64,000 nucleotides of DNA from Paraburkholderia bannensis NBRC 103871 (lineage in GTDB: Bacteria > Pseudomonadota > Gammaproteobacteria > Burkholderiales > Burkholderiaceae). A program made the position numbers and the translations under genes. The stretch lies in assembly GCF_000685015.1 (NCBI RefSeq), contig NZ_BAYA01000032.1:22852-86851 (forward strand), read 5' to 3'. Numbering within the stretch: position 1 is the stretch's first letter; each line of letters starts with the position of its first letter. This document shows positions 55,046 through 63,858 of the stretch, in pieces. The notes under the pieces were generated by a model, which saw nothing but the letters and a program-made list of their open reading frames with translations, had not been told where the DNA came from and ran no database searches.

Positions 55046-55930
55046 ATGAACGCGACGGCAAACACGATCACGGAAGCCTCCACGAGCCAGTTTGCGCAAG
55101 TGAAGGACGGCGAACTCGAATTTCGGATTCACTACAACGACACCGGCGCGGGCGCAGCCAATGCCAACGGCGAAACTGTCGTCATGCTGCACGGCTCGGG
55201 GCCGGGCGCGAGCGGCTGGGCCAACTTCAATCGCAACGTCGAGCCGCTCGTCGCAGCGGGTTATCGCGTGATCCTGATGGACTGCCCGGGCTGGAGCAAG
55301 AGCGATCCGGTTGTTTGCACGACCTCGCGTTCGGAACTGAATGGGCGTGTGCTCAAGGGCCTGCTCGACGTGCTCGATATCGAACGCGTGCATATTCTCG
55401 GCAACTCGATGGGCGGACATAGTGCGGTGGCGTTTGCGCTTGCGAACCCGCAGCGTGTCGGCAAGCTCGTGCTGATGGGCGGCGGCACGGGCGGCCCGAG
55501 CAATTTCGTGCCGATGCCGACCGAAGGCATCAAGCTGCTGCAAGGCCTCTATCGCGAGCCGACCATCGAGAACCTCAAGCGCATGATGAACGTGTTCGTC
55601 TATGACGCGAGCGCATTGACGGAAGACCTGATGCAGGCGCGGCTCGATAACATGCTCGCGCGTCGCGATCATCTGGAGAACTTCGTAAAGAGCCTCGCGG
55701 CGAACCCGAAGCAGTTCACCGACTACGGCCCGCGCCTTGGCGAAATCGCCGCGCCCGCGCTCGTGATCTGGGGGCGCGACGACCGTTTCGTGCCGATGGA
55801 TATTGGCCTGCGTCTGCTGGCAGGCATGCAGAACGCGCAACTGCATGTGTTCAATCGTTGCGGCCACTGGGCGCAGTGGGAACATGCGCAGGCGTTCAAT
55901 CGCATGGTGCTCGACTTCCTGCAGCATTGA
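55046..55930 (+). CDS. mhpC: 2-hydroxy-6-oxononadienedioate hydrolase
   Basis: 294-residue alpha/beta hydrolase that cleaves the ring-fission product to 2-hydroxypentadienoate and succinate. Oxyanion motif MLHGSGPGASGWANF, nucleophile Ser in LGNSMGGHSAVAF, Asp in WGRDDRFVP and His in NRCGHWAQWEH form the triad. Three ATG codons stand in a row; the third (55046) sits 7 bases after AAGGA and was chosen. It lies after mhpT, unlike its place after mhpB in Escherichia coli. Confidence 0.95.
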   Translation: MNATANTITEASTSQFAQVKDGELEFRIHYNDTGAGAANANGETVVMLHGSGPGASGWANFNRNVEPLVAAGYRVILMDCPGWSKSDPVVCTTSRSELNGRVLKGLLDVLDIERVHILGNSMGGHSAVAFALANPQRVGKLVLMGGGTGGPSNFVPMPTEGIKLLQGLYREPTIENLKRMMNVFVYDASALTEDLMQARLDNMLARRDHLENFVKSLAANPKQFTDYGPRLGEIAAPALVIWGRDDRFVPMDIGLRLLAGMQNAQLHVFNRCGHWAQWEHAQAFNRMVLDFLQH

Positions 55931-56073
55931 TGACGACGTGGCGCGCGCGGGCGGACACCATCGCGCGCCACCCGGATGAGCGGCGTACACTGAACATTCC
56001 CTCGAACGCGCTATGCATGCGGCATGCGCGGATTCGATGGCCGGCATGTTCAACCGCATCCACCGGGAACGTC

Positions 56074-57786
56074 ATGAAGAAACTGGTCAATCAACCGTCC
56101 GACGTCGTGCGCGAAATGCTCGAAGGCATTGCGCTGCAGGATCCTCATGTCGTCATCCTCGGCGATGAAAACGTGCTGGTGCGCCGCGATATCCCCGAGC
56201 CGCTGTCGCGCCCCGTCGCGCTGATTTCGGGCGGCGGCAGCGGCCACGAACCGGCGCATGGCGGATACGTCGGGGCGGGCATGCTGAGCGCCGCCGTGTG
56301 CGGCGAGGTGTTCACGTCACCGCCAACCGACGCTGTGCTCGCCGCGATCCGCGCGACGGCAGGCCCGAAGGGCGCACTCCTGATCGTCAAGAACTACACC
56401 GGCGACCGACTGAACTTCGGCCTTGCCGCCGAACTCGCGCGCGCGCAGGGCATTCCCGTCGAAGTCGTGACCGTGGCCGACGATGTCGCGCTGAGTGCTC
56501 ACGCCGAAAAACACCAGCGTCGCGGCATCGCGGGCACCGTGCTGATCCACAAGATCGCGGGCGCGGCGGCTGCGCGCGGCGCGTCGCTCGACGTGGTGGC
56601 GGCGACCGCGCGCGACGCGGCGGCGAACCTGGGCACGATGGGCGTGGCGCTCGATGGCTGCACGCTGCCGGGCGTGGCGCAAGCGAGCTTCACGCTCGCC
56701 GACGACGAGATCGAACTTGGCCTCGGCATTCATGGCGAAAAGGGCGTGGAGCGCAGTGCGCCTCTTCCCGCCGACGCGCTTGCCGAAACGCTGCTCGTGA
56801 ACGTTCTCGACGACCTGGCGATTACGCGCGGCGAACGCGTGGTGTTGCTTGTCAACGGCCTGGGCGCGACGCCGCAAATGGAGCTCGATATCGTGCTGCG
56901 GGCGGCTTACACAAGCCTGCGCCGCCGCGAGGTCTGCGTCGAGCGCGCCTGGGCGGGGACGTTGTTATCGGCGCTCAACATGCCGGGTTGTTCGATATCG
57001 CTCATGCGGGTCGACGACAGCCGGCTTGCGTTGCTCGATGCGGCAACCGGGGCGCACGCATGGCCCGGAAAAGGCTGCATCAATCCGACAATCCGCCTGG
57101 ATGTCTCGTCTTCTCCTGTTCATGAGGAATCCGTATCGAAGCCGTTGGATGATGCGCGTGCCGCGTGGGCGGCGCGGGTCAAGTCGGCGCTGGATGACGT
57201 TGCGCATGCGTTGGTGCACAACGAGGCGCGCTTGACCGAGCTTGACGCGCTGGCAGGCGACGGCGACCTGGGCGCGAGCATGCATCGTGCGGCCGATGCG
57301 GCTGCGGCGTTGACGGTGGATGCGCTGGGCACTGCGCCACAGGCGCTGGCTGCGCTGGGCGCGAGCTTGCGGCGCGCGATTGCGGGAAGTTCGGGGCCGT
57401 TCTACGCGACTGCGTTGTTGCGCGCCTCGCGCGTACTCGCCGATGCTCCCGAGCCGACGCCGCAGCAATGGGCCCGCGCGTGGCGCGGCGCCATCGAGGC
57501 GATCAGCGAACTAGGCGGCGCGAAGGCCGGCGATCGCACGATGCTCGACGCACTGGTGCCTGCGGTGGAGGCGTTCGAAGAAGCGCTGAAGAATGGGCAG
57601 GCGTCGCAGCAGGCATTGGGCGCTGCCGTCGCTGCCGCCGAACACGGCGCACAGGCCACGGCTCATATGCACCCGCGGGTGGGGCGCGCGAGTTATCTGG
57701 GCAAGCGTGCAATCGGATCGCCGGATGGCGGCGCGGTGGCGGTGGCGTGCTGGCTGGCGGCGCTCAAGCCGCATGTGGCGAAGTAG
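56074..57786 (+). CDS. fused ATP-dependent dihydroxyacetone kinase (DhaK-DhaL)
   Basis: 570 residues. Residues 1-335 form the DhaK domain: GGGSGHEPAHGGYVGAGM, NYTGDRLNFGLA with D111, and H220 in LGLGIHGEKG, the His that binds the substrate as a hemiaminal. Residues about 365-570 form DhaL, with the nucleotide/Mg site LAGDGDLGASMHRA. The fusion is the ATP-using type, not the PTS type. GGGAAC precedes the ATG. It is 143 bases after mhpC in the same direction; a link with the mhp pathway is not obvious. Substrate could be dihydroxyacetone or a similar triose. Confidence 0.92.
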   Translation: MKKLVNQPSDVVREMLEGIALQDPHVVILGDENVLVRRDIPEPLSRPVALISGGGSGHEPAHGGYVGAGMLSAAVCGEVFTSPPTDAVLAAIRATAGPKGALLIVKNYTGDRLNFGLAAELARAQGIPVEVVTVADDVALSAHAEKHQRRGIAGTVLIHKIAGAAAARGASLDVVAATARDAAANLGTMGVALDGCTLPGVAQASFTLADDEIELGLGIHGEKGVERSAPLPADALAETLLVNVLDDLAITRGERVVLLVNGLGATPQMELDIVLRAAYTSLRRREVCVERAWAGTLLSALNMPGCSISLMRVDDSRLALLDAATGAHAWPGKGCINPTIRLDVSSSPVHEESVSKPLDDARAAWAARVKSALDDVAHALVHNEARLTELDALAGDGDLGASMHRAADAAAALTVDALGTAPQALAALGASLRRAIAGSSGPFYATALLRASRVLADAPEPTPQQWARAWRGAIEAISELGGAKAGDRTMLDALVPAVEAFEEALKNGQASQQALGAAVAAAEHGAQATAHMHPRVGRASYLGKRAIGSPDGGAVAVACWLAALKPHVAK

Positions 57787-57821
57787 CCTGCATCCCCGGA
57801 TCTTGTTGGCGTTTTAGAAAA

Positions 57822-57844
57822 GACGCGGGTAGTGCGCCCGCGTC
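57822..57844 (-). terminator. terminator of the 57853 lipoprotein gene
   Basis: GACGCGGG pairs with CCCGCGTC across a 7-base loop; on the minus strand the stem is followed by TTTTCTAAAAC. Confidence 0.85.
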
Positions 57845-57852
57845 CTTGTGGC

Positions 57853-58344
57853 TTAGTTTGCCGAAGGCAGACCGGCCATCTTCGCCAGGCCATTGGCCAG
57901 CTGAACGCCGACATTGCCTGCAACGTCGTTGATGCCGTTCACGACAGTGATTGCCGAATCTTCGATCACGAACACCGGCTCGCCAACGGTGACCTGCGCG
58001 CGGATGTGGTCGTTGCCCGCAAGTGCGCCCACGAGCCAGCGCGCCGCCGTCGAGCGTGCGCGGTATTCGTCGATCGTCACCGTCACGGGCGTGCCGCCGT
58101 CGACGACCTTCAGGCCGTCTTTCGCGGCTTGTTCATTGAAGGCCTTGAGCAGGGCGTCCTGGACTTCCGGCGTGATTTCGTGACCGTTTGCGGCGATGGT
58201 CGGCGTTGCGACGCCTGCGGCCAGGCTGGTTTTCACCGGAGCGCTGGTGGTCGACGTGGTGTTCATGGTGGGTTGCGTCGATGCACAGCCTGCGAGCAGC
58301 GCGACGACCAGGGCGGTCGACGCGAGTCGGGAATTGCGAAGCAT
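57853..58344 (-). CDS. exported lipoprotein, function unknown
   Basis: 163 residues. A lipoprotein signal ends at LLAGC (residue 20). The mature part has a Thr/Ser-rich linker and a compact domain (NGHEITPEVQDALLKAFNEQAAKDGLKVV in parts, TPVTVTIDEYRARSTAARWLVGAL) of the kind found in DUF4410-like envelope lipoproteins. A terminator follows. I cannot assign a function. Confidence 0.85.
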   Translation of the reverse strand: MLRNSRLASTALVVALLAGCASTQPTMNTTSTTSAPVKTSLAAGVATPTIAANGHEITPEVQDALLKAFNEQAAKDGLKVVDGGTPVTVTIDEYRARSTAARWLVGALAGNDHIRAQVTVGEPVFVIEDSAITVVNGINDVAGNVGVQLANGLAKMAGLPSAN

Positions 58345-58671
58345 GTTTGACTCGTCTTGAAGTTTTTATGGGACGTCCGATGGCTCTGGTCTCGGGGTAC
58401 CGGACGGTGGCGAGTTAGTCGCGCACAATGGTTTATCGGTTTATTTAATCAAAGCTTTAGGCTTTGCGATTGCACAATCGAATTAAATGTAAAAAGCATC
58501 ATCGATAAAGGAAGTCGAGCGCTTTGGTTGAGCGCAGGAAAGCCCTTTATTCATGCAGGATTGTGCAAACCGATGCGCCCGTTGCGGGCGTGAGGAAGGA
58601 AGGTAATTAGAGAGCCGCAATATGCACGAGGCTTTGTGTTTTGCCTCGTGCATATTCACACCGCATACCGA
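58345..58671. other. intergenic region with inverted repeats
   Basis: No gene. It holds a CGATTG-CA-CAATCG inverted repeat (58467-58480), a CGCCCG-TTG-CGGGCG hairpin (58576-58590) and the long inverted repeat at 58619-58656. Bases 58430-58560 are AT-rich and probably contain the lipoprotein gene promoter. Confidence 0.5.
58619..58656. terminator. long inverted repeat, probable transcription end of the GntP-type gene
   Basis: AATATGCACGAGGC and GCCTCGTGCATATT form a 14-bp perfect stem with a 10-base loop, 16 bases past the stop of the minus-strand transporter gene. No clear T run follows on either side. Confidence 0.55.
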
Positions 58672-60072
58672 TTAAACCAGACCCGTCGTGTAGTAAACCG
58701 CGATCACAAAGAACACCGCAAGCGTCTTGATGACCGTCACCGCAAAAATGTCGCGATACGACTCGCGGTGCGTCAGCCCGGTCACGGCCAGCAGCGTAAT
58801 CACCGCGCCGTTGTGCGGCAGCGTATCCATGCCGCCGCTGGCCATCGCCACCACGCGATGCAGCACGTCCAGCGGAATACCCGCCGCCTGCGCGCCCTTG
58901 ATAAACGTATCGGACATGGCGGCCAGCGCGATACTCATGCCGCCCGACGCCGACCCCGTAATCCCCGCGAGCGAGCTTACCGAAATCGCCGCATTCACCA
59001 GCGGATTCGGGATCGCCTTGAGCGCATTGCTCACGACGATAAAACCCGGCAGCGCCGCGATCACGCCACCGAAGCCATATTCTGAAGCCGTATTGAGCGA
59101 CGCCAGCAGCGCGCCCGCGACAGCGGCCTTCGTGCCGGTGGCAAAACGCTCCTTCACGCGCGAGAACGCCGTAATCACGACAAACAGGATACCCAGCAGC
59201 AACGCGCCTTCGACCGACCAGATCGCCACGACCTGCTTGACCGTCGTGGTCACGGGCGTATGGACGCCAGGCAGCACATCCGGCGTGACGGTATAGGTAT
59301 CGCCATACCACTGCGGAATCCAGCGCGTGAGAAAGAAGTTCGCCACGCCCACCAGCACGAGCGGCGCGATCGCCAGCAGCGGATTCGGCAGATGATCGGT
59401 CTTCACGTGCTCGGGTTCGTTCACGAGCGACGTGCCGTAGCCTTCGCCCTTGGCCATCGCGCTGCGGCGACGCCATTCCAGATACGTGAGGCCGACCGCG
59501 ATGATGAACAGCGAGCCGATGATGCCAAGCGCCGGCGCGGCCCAGGCCGTGGTTTTAAAGAACGTCGTCGGGATGATGTTCTGGATCTGCGGCGTGCCGG
59601 GCAGCGAATCCATCGTGAACGAGAACGCGCCGAGCGCAATCGCGCCAGGCATCAGCCGCTTGGGGATGTCGCTCTGGCGATAGAGTTCGGCGGCGAACGG
59701 ATAGACCGCGAACACCACCACGAACAGCGACACGCCGCCGTACGTGAGCAGCGCGCAAACGGCCACGATCACGGCATTGGCGCGCGAACTGCCGATATAG
59801 CGGATCGCGGCGGCGACGATCGCCTCCGAAAATCCCGATAGTTCGATGACCTTGCCAAATACCGCGCCAAGCAGGAACACGGGGAAGTAAAGCTTCACGA
59901 AGCCCACCATCTTTTCCATGAAAATGCCGGAAAAGACCGGTGCGACCGCGGCGGGATCGGTGAGCAGAACGGCGGCCAGAGCCGCCACGGGAGCGAACAG
60001 AATCACGCTGTAGCCGCGATAGGCGGCAAGCATGAGAAACGCTAGAGCGGCTAGAACAATGATGAACGACAT
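58672..60072 (-). CDS. GntP-family (gluconate/citrate-type) transporter
   Basis: 466-residue inner-membrane symporter with about 12-14 helices. LAAYRGYSVILFAPVAALAAVLL, TYGGVSLFVVVFAVYPFA and the C-terminal SGSASGGMSIALAAMSD-like motif are typical for the GntP/CitMHS group. GGAGACTCC precedes the ATG at 60072, so the longer frame to 60111 was rejected. The substrate could be gluconate, hydroxybutyrate or another hydroxy acid. Confidence 0.9.
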   Translation of the reverse strand: MSFIIVLAALAFLMLAAYRGYSVILFAPVAALAAVLLTDPAAVAPVFSGIFMEKMVGFVKLYFPVFLLGAVFGKVIELSGFSEAIVAAAIRYIGSSRANAVIVAVCALLTYGGVSLFVVVFAVYPFAAELYRQSDIPKRLMPGAIALGAFSFTMDSLPGTPQIQNIIPTTFFKTTAWAAPALGIIGSLFIIAVGLTYLEWRRRSAMAKGEGYGTSLVNEPEHVKTDHLPNPLLAIAPLVLVGVANFFLTRWIPQWYGDTYTVTPDVLPGVHTPVTTTVKQVVAIWSVEGALLLGILFVVITAFSRVKERFATGTKAAVAGALLASLNTASEYGFGGVIAALPGFIVVSNALKAIPNPLVNAAISVSSLAGITGSASGGMSIALAAMSDTFIKGAQAAGIPLDVLHRVVAMASGGMDTLPHNGAVITLLAVTGLTHRESYRDIFAVTVIKTLAVFFVIAVYYTTGLV

Positions 60073-60275
60073 GGAGTCTCCTGCAGGGCGTGTTGCACTT
60101 CGTCGATGCACTTCTGGATTGCGCCTTCTTTTTGTACTGCGTGGCCCACGTTCGATGCATGGTGCGCCGCAGCGATTGTACCGAAACGGTTCAGGAAGGC
60201 TTCGTTATTGCGGCGCGCGCCGCGCGGCCCTATCGTGTCGGGATCGGTGACGGGATCGGCATTTGGGAGACAGCC

Positions 60276-60836
60276 ATGCGCGAGCACAGGACGATCCGGC
60301 GGCGGGCCGCGAGGGCGTGCAGCGCCAGCGCGATCGGCGTGGCGATTTTTGTGACGTTTTCAGCCGCGGCGATGGCGCAGGCGCAGGCATCGTCGAGCGA
60401 TCCCAACGAAGTGCGCAACTGGTACAACGACCCGTTTTTCGCGCTGTCGAGCGCGGTGAAGGCGTGCGTGCAGCCGCTCGGCCCGCGCATGACCAAGGCC
60501 GAAGCCGACGACGACGCCCACTACCGCGTCGAGCGCGGCACGACCTGCTGGCTCGCGCACAAGTGTTCGAAGCCGAATTCCTATCTCTACGACGCCGATA
60601 TCGCCCAGGCGATCCGCACGCGCTTCAAGGGCGACGCGAGCCTCGCGGGGACGAGTCTGTGGATCACGGTGCAGCGGCGTTTCGTGTATGCGGAGGGGTG
60701 CGCGGGCGCGCATTTCGACAGCGCGGCGCTGGAGCGGCGCCTGTCCGCCATCGCCAATGTCGAGCAGGTGTTCGTACGCGTGAGCGCCGATCCGCACGCG
60801 CCGCCGCCTTACAAAACGATGCCGCCATCGCATTGA
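60276..60836 (+). CDS. exported protein with BON-like domain, function unknown
   Basis: 186 residues. A signal peptide ends near residue 36 (AMAQA). The mature part (DPNEVRNWYNDPFFALSSAVKAC in parts, LYDADIAQAIRTRFKGDASLAG, VQRRFVYAEGCAGAHFDSAALERR) resembles a BON-type lipid-binding fold. GGGAGACAGCC precedes the ATG; the longer upstream frame has no support. Three or four cysteines suggest a disulfide in the periplasm. Confidence 0.75.
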   Translation: MREHRTIRRRAARACSASAIGVAIFVTFSAAAMAQAQASSSDPNEVRNWYNDPFFALSSAVKACVQPLGPRMTKAEADDDAHYRVERGTTCWLAHKCSKPNSYLYDADIAQAIRTRFKGDASLAGTSLWITVQRRFVYAEGCAGAHFDSAALERRLSAIANVEQVFVRVSADPHAPPPYKTMPPSH

Positions 60837-60955
60837 TGGCATCGAGCGGCGTGCGGCGGCGCTGGGGCCGCCAATGCGCGCCGCATGGCGCTCAGGCGTC
60901 ACGCGGCATGGCACAATCGCACCGTCGAAAAACTAGAACGCCCCCGGGGTACTCC

Positions 60956-61243
60956 ATGACTCGTTTCATCTCGCGCTCGTTGTCCCGTTCTTCCCTTCGC
61001 AGGCTGCCGCTGGCGGCGGGCGCCCTTGCGATGCTTGCGGCGCTGTCCGCGTGCAGCAGCGGCCCGCCGCTGTTCCTCTCCGATGGGCGTCCGACGATCC
61101 AGGTGCAGTGCCCGGCGGGCGGCGACCGCGATTCGTGCGTGCAACAGGCGCGCGTGCGCTGCGACAGCACGGGTTATGACACCGTCGATACCAGCACGAC
61201 CGGCGATACCTTCACGCTCGTGTTCGCCTGCAAGGCGAAATAA
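60956..61243 (+). CDS. small exported lipoprotein
   Basis: 95 residues. A lipoprotein signal peptide ends at LSAC (residue 33). The mature part has paired cysteines (QVQCPAGGDRDSCVQQARVRC in parts, and FACKAK at the end). The ATG lies near GGGGTACTCC, a weak ribosome site. It follows the BON-like gene by 120 bases. Unknown function. Confidence 0.8.
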   Translation: MTRFISRSLSRSSLRRLPLAAGALAMLAALSACSSGPPLFLSDGRPTIQVQCPAGGDRDSCVQQARVRCDSTGYDTVDTSTTGDTFTLVFACKAK

Positions 61244-61270
61244 GGCTTCCGGGTTGCCGCGCGGCACGCG

Positions 61271-62473
61271 TCAATGCGGGTCGACGCCTGGCCTGCCGCG
61301 CGCGGGCAGGTTCATCAGCAGGCGCAGCAGGTCGGGCTGCCGCCGCGTGGCGGTCTTCAGGTAGATCGACTGTAGTTGCTTGCGCACCGTGTCGTACTGG
61401 ACGCTCACGCGCGTGGCGATTTCCTTCGGCGTGAAGCCGTCCACCAGCAGGTGCACGATCCGGCATTCGGCGGGGGAGAGATCGAACGCCGTCGACAGTA
61501 CCTGCTCGTCCACCGCGGGCGCCGAGCGCGGGTGATAGAACGTGAGCGCCGCCATGGCGCGCAGATCGGCCGTCGAGGCCTCGCCCGGCGTCACCACGTT
61601 GTAGAACGCGTAAAGCACTTCCGGAGCGGCGGGCAGCGTCGATTCGGCGTCATCGCCCGCGCGTGGTGCGCTCCCGGCACGCTCGGCTGCGCTCACGATG
61701 CGCAGCGCCCGCAGCCGCGCCGCCGCGGCTCGCGCGCCGCTCACGTGGTTCTTCAGGCGCGCCTCGCTGATCGCCACATCCTCCAGAAAACGCGCCTGGT
61801 ACGGCGCGGCGAGCGCGATGCGCTTGCTGCGCACGCGCACGAGCGAGGTGGCCCGCAGCAGGCGCTGCGCGGGTTCGTTGCTGTTCAGCACTTCGCCCAT
61901 CGCGCTGACCAGCATCGCGGGCGGGCGCGCCTGGCCTGCGAGCGTATCGGCGTCAGGCAGCAGGCGGCGCAGGCTCAGGCGCATCGCGCGGATCAGGTGG
62001 GGCGTCAGGCGTTCGAGCAAGGCGCGCCCGGCTTCCGGCAGCGGCCCGTCGGCTTCGTTGCGGCGGCAGGCGATCATCGCCGTGAGCGTGCCGCTGTCGA
62101 TCAACTTGCACAGCGAAACGAAGCGCGCCGCGCCCGCGAGCAGGCAGGGCTCGAACACGGCCTGGCCCTGGCTGTGGCCGGCATCGGTGCAGCAATAGAG
62201 CCACTTGCCCGGAGCGCAGGCGCGCAGCCATTCGAGGCGGGCGTCGTCGCGATATAGCGAGGGGATGAATTCGAGCGGCTCGGTTTCCATCAGCGTGAAA
62301 CCGTCGGCCCAGGAGAACAGTTCGCGCTGGCGGTCGAACGCGCTCAACTGAATCGAGGCAACGCCGAGCGCTTCGCGCAACTGGCCGCAAAAATCCTTCC
62401 AGGCCGCGGGTCGTTCGAGCGTGGCGTAAATGCCGTGCAACAGGCAATCGTATTCCGATTCATTCGATTTCAC
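61271..62473 (-). CDS. LuxR-family transcriptional regulator
   Basis: About 400 residues. The C-terminal LuxR/FixJ helix-turn-helix is clear (LSPAECRIVHLLVDGFTPKEIATRVSVQYDTVRKQLQ in parts). The N-terminal part looks like a PAS/GAF-like sensor (AFDRQRELFSWADGFTLME, LPEAGRALLERLTPHLIRAM). The GTG start at 62473 (VKSNESEYD) is an estimate; ATG at 62515 or 62665 would lengthen it. The inverted repeat at 62589-62613 might be its own operator. Confidence 0.82.
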   Translation of the reverse strand: MKSNESEYDCLLHGIYATLERPAAWKDFCGQLREALGVASIQLSAFDRQRELFSWADGFTLMETEPLEFIPSLYRDDARLEWLRACAPGKWLYCCTDAGHSQGQAVFEPCLLAGAARFVSLCKLIDSGTLTAMIACRRNEADGPLPEAGRALLERLTPHLIRAMRLSLRRLLPDADTLAGQARPPAMLVSAMGEVLNSNEPAQRLLRATSLVRVRSKRIALAAPYQARFLEDVAISEARLKNHVSGARAAAARLRALRIVSAAERAGSAPRAGDDAESTLPAAPEVLYAFYNVVTPGEASTADLRAMAALTFYHPRSAPAVDEQVLSTAFDLSPAECRIVHLLVDGFTPKEIATRVSVQYDTVRKQLQSIYLKTATRRQPDLLRLLMNLPARGRPGVDPH

Positions 62474-62898
62474 GCCGACCCCGTTTTCAAACCCGCCGCG
62501 AAGACCCGGCCGCATAAAATGCGTGTCGCATATTCCTTGCACAACTGTGGAATATACAGCCGTTTTGGCCGCCGTTAATCTTCTATTTGTCTGATAACTC
62601 ATTATCGTCAGACTGGACGAGTCGCTCTTTGCTTTCCGTGCGTTAGGCAACGGATCGGTCGTCACTGCCGTTTTAATCTCGGCTGGAGAGGCTGGTGAAA
62701 ATCGCCTCGCCAGGAAGTTTGCAGAGAAAAATCACCGCGATGGCAACGTAATGAAACGGTCGCAATTTTGCAATCCGTCGGGACAAGGGGCATGCGCCGA
62801 TTTAATCTTTTTTCGTCGCGCGGCATTGAATACGCCGGCGCCACTTTGATTTTGTTAAATGGCGTCTTTCTGAAGCTGGATGAATCCCGGGGCAAGGC
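62474..62898. other. intergenic region upstream of the LuxR gene
   Basis: Moderately AT-rich with no convincing gene. It must contain the promoters of the LuxR gene and, on the other side, of the small gene at 62899. Contains the inverted repeat at 62589-62613. Confidence 0.5.
62589..62613. repeat. inverted repeat, candidate operator
   Basis: GTCTGA (62589-62594) and TCAGAC (62608-62613) are separated by 13 bases that also contain TAA/TTA. It lies about 115 bases upstream of the LuxR start codon. Confidence 0.4.
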
Positions 62899-63126
62899 AT
62901 GAATCATCATCAACTTGAAAAGGATATTGAGCATCTTGAGCAGGTCATTGCAAGACTCTCCGGCGTTGACCGCATTCCTCTTTCTTACTGGCGCGGCCGC
63001 GTCGCTTCGGTTTGCGGCGCCGACCTGGTGCCGTCGCAGCAGCAGCGCGTCCAGCGTCTTTCCGAGGCGCTATGCGCTCTGGAGCGGCGTGCAAAAGGCT
63101 GTCCAGCTCGCGAAACCGTTCGTTAG
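62899..63126 (+). CDS. small hypothetical protein, 75 aa
   Basis: I do not recognise it. CAAGGC lies right before the ATG. Residues 1-22 form an amphipathic helix (HHQLEKDIEHLEQVIARL), followed by SYWRGRVASV and a second helix (QQRVQRLSEALCALERRAKG). The coiled-coil look and its place before an H-NS gene suggest a DNA-binding or H-NS-partner protein, but that is speculation. Confidence 0.55.
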   Translation: MNHHQLEKDIEHLEQVIARLSGVDRIPLSYWRGRVASVCGADLVPSQQQRVQRLSEALCALERRAKGCPARETVR

Positions 63127-63266
63127 CGAACACACGGCTTCAAATTTCGCGTGTAAGAAATGGCAATAACTTGATGAAAATAAGCGAAAAAGATGTTTAA
63201 TTTGTCACTATCGCGCGCGAGAAGGGCCACAATAGCCGTCTGTGTCCCTCCTGGAGATCTCTATTC

Positions 63267-63566
63267 ATGCCGAGCTATAAGCAACTGACCGCCCAACTCG
63301 AAAAGCTGCACAAGGAAGTTGCCGCGGCACGCGAAAAGGAAGTCGAGCAGGCGATCGCCGAAATCAAGGAAAAGATCGCGGAATACGACATCACGGCGGA
63401 AGAGCTCGGCTTCACGAGCGCGGGCGCCGCTGCTACGCGCAAGAAGACGCCGCTGCCGGCGCGCTACGCGAACCCCAAGACCGGCGAAACCTGGAGCGGC
63501 CGTGGCCGCGCCCCGTCGTGGCTGGCGGGCGTGAAGAACCGCGATCGCTTCCTGATCAATCAATGA
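63267..63566 (+). CDS. H-NS-family nucleoid protein
   Basis: 99 residues. N-terminal coiled coil (MPSYKQLTAQLEKLHKEV, KEVEQAIAEIKEKIAEYD) and a C-terminal DNA-binding domain with the AT-minor-groove loop (KTGETWSGRGRAPSWL). It is the short Burkholderia-type H-NS that silences AT-rich DNA. GGAGATCTCTATTC precedes the ATG. Such a protein could silence the AT-rich PAAR/lysozyme module; that is an inference. Confidence 0.93.
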   Translation: MPSYKQLTAQLEKLHKEVAAAREKEVEQAIAEIKEKIAEYDITAEELGFTSAGAAATRKKTPLPARYANPKTGETWSGRGRAPSWLAGVKNRDRFLINQ

Positions 63567-63577
63567 GGACGCACAGG

Positions 63578-63600
63578 CTCCCGTAAGTTCTCACCTTCAG
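63578..63600 (+). repeat. 23-base direct repeat, copy 1
   Basis: CTCCCGTAA-GTT-CTCACCTTCAG; identical to the copy at 63836 except for three central bases. Confidence 0.7.
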
Positions 63601-63835
63601 GCGGCGCGCGGTGTTCTGGACGCGCCGCCGCTGGCCCGCCGCCGCGCCACCGTGGCGCCGGGCCGCCTCGCCGAACGGCGGCCGTCCGTGGCGCCAGTGA
63701 CTCGCAAGTCCATGAACTAAAAAGATTTCTTCTGCAAGCTGCGATTGCGCGCCGTCACGGCGCTGGCCGCGCGCCGCGAGATTGGCGCAGCGCCTTGCCG
63801 CCGCGGCCTCCTGCTTGTGGCCCCGTACGGCCTCT

Positions 63836-63858
63836 CTCCCGTAAAAGCTCACCTTCAG
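63836..63858 (+). repeat. 23-base direct repeat, copy 2
   Basis: CTCCCGTAA-AAG-CTCACCTTCAG; see the copy at 63578. The copies are 258 bases apart. Confidence 0.7.
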
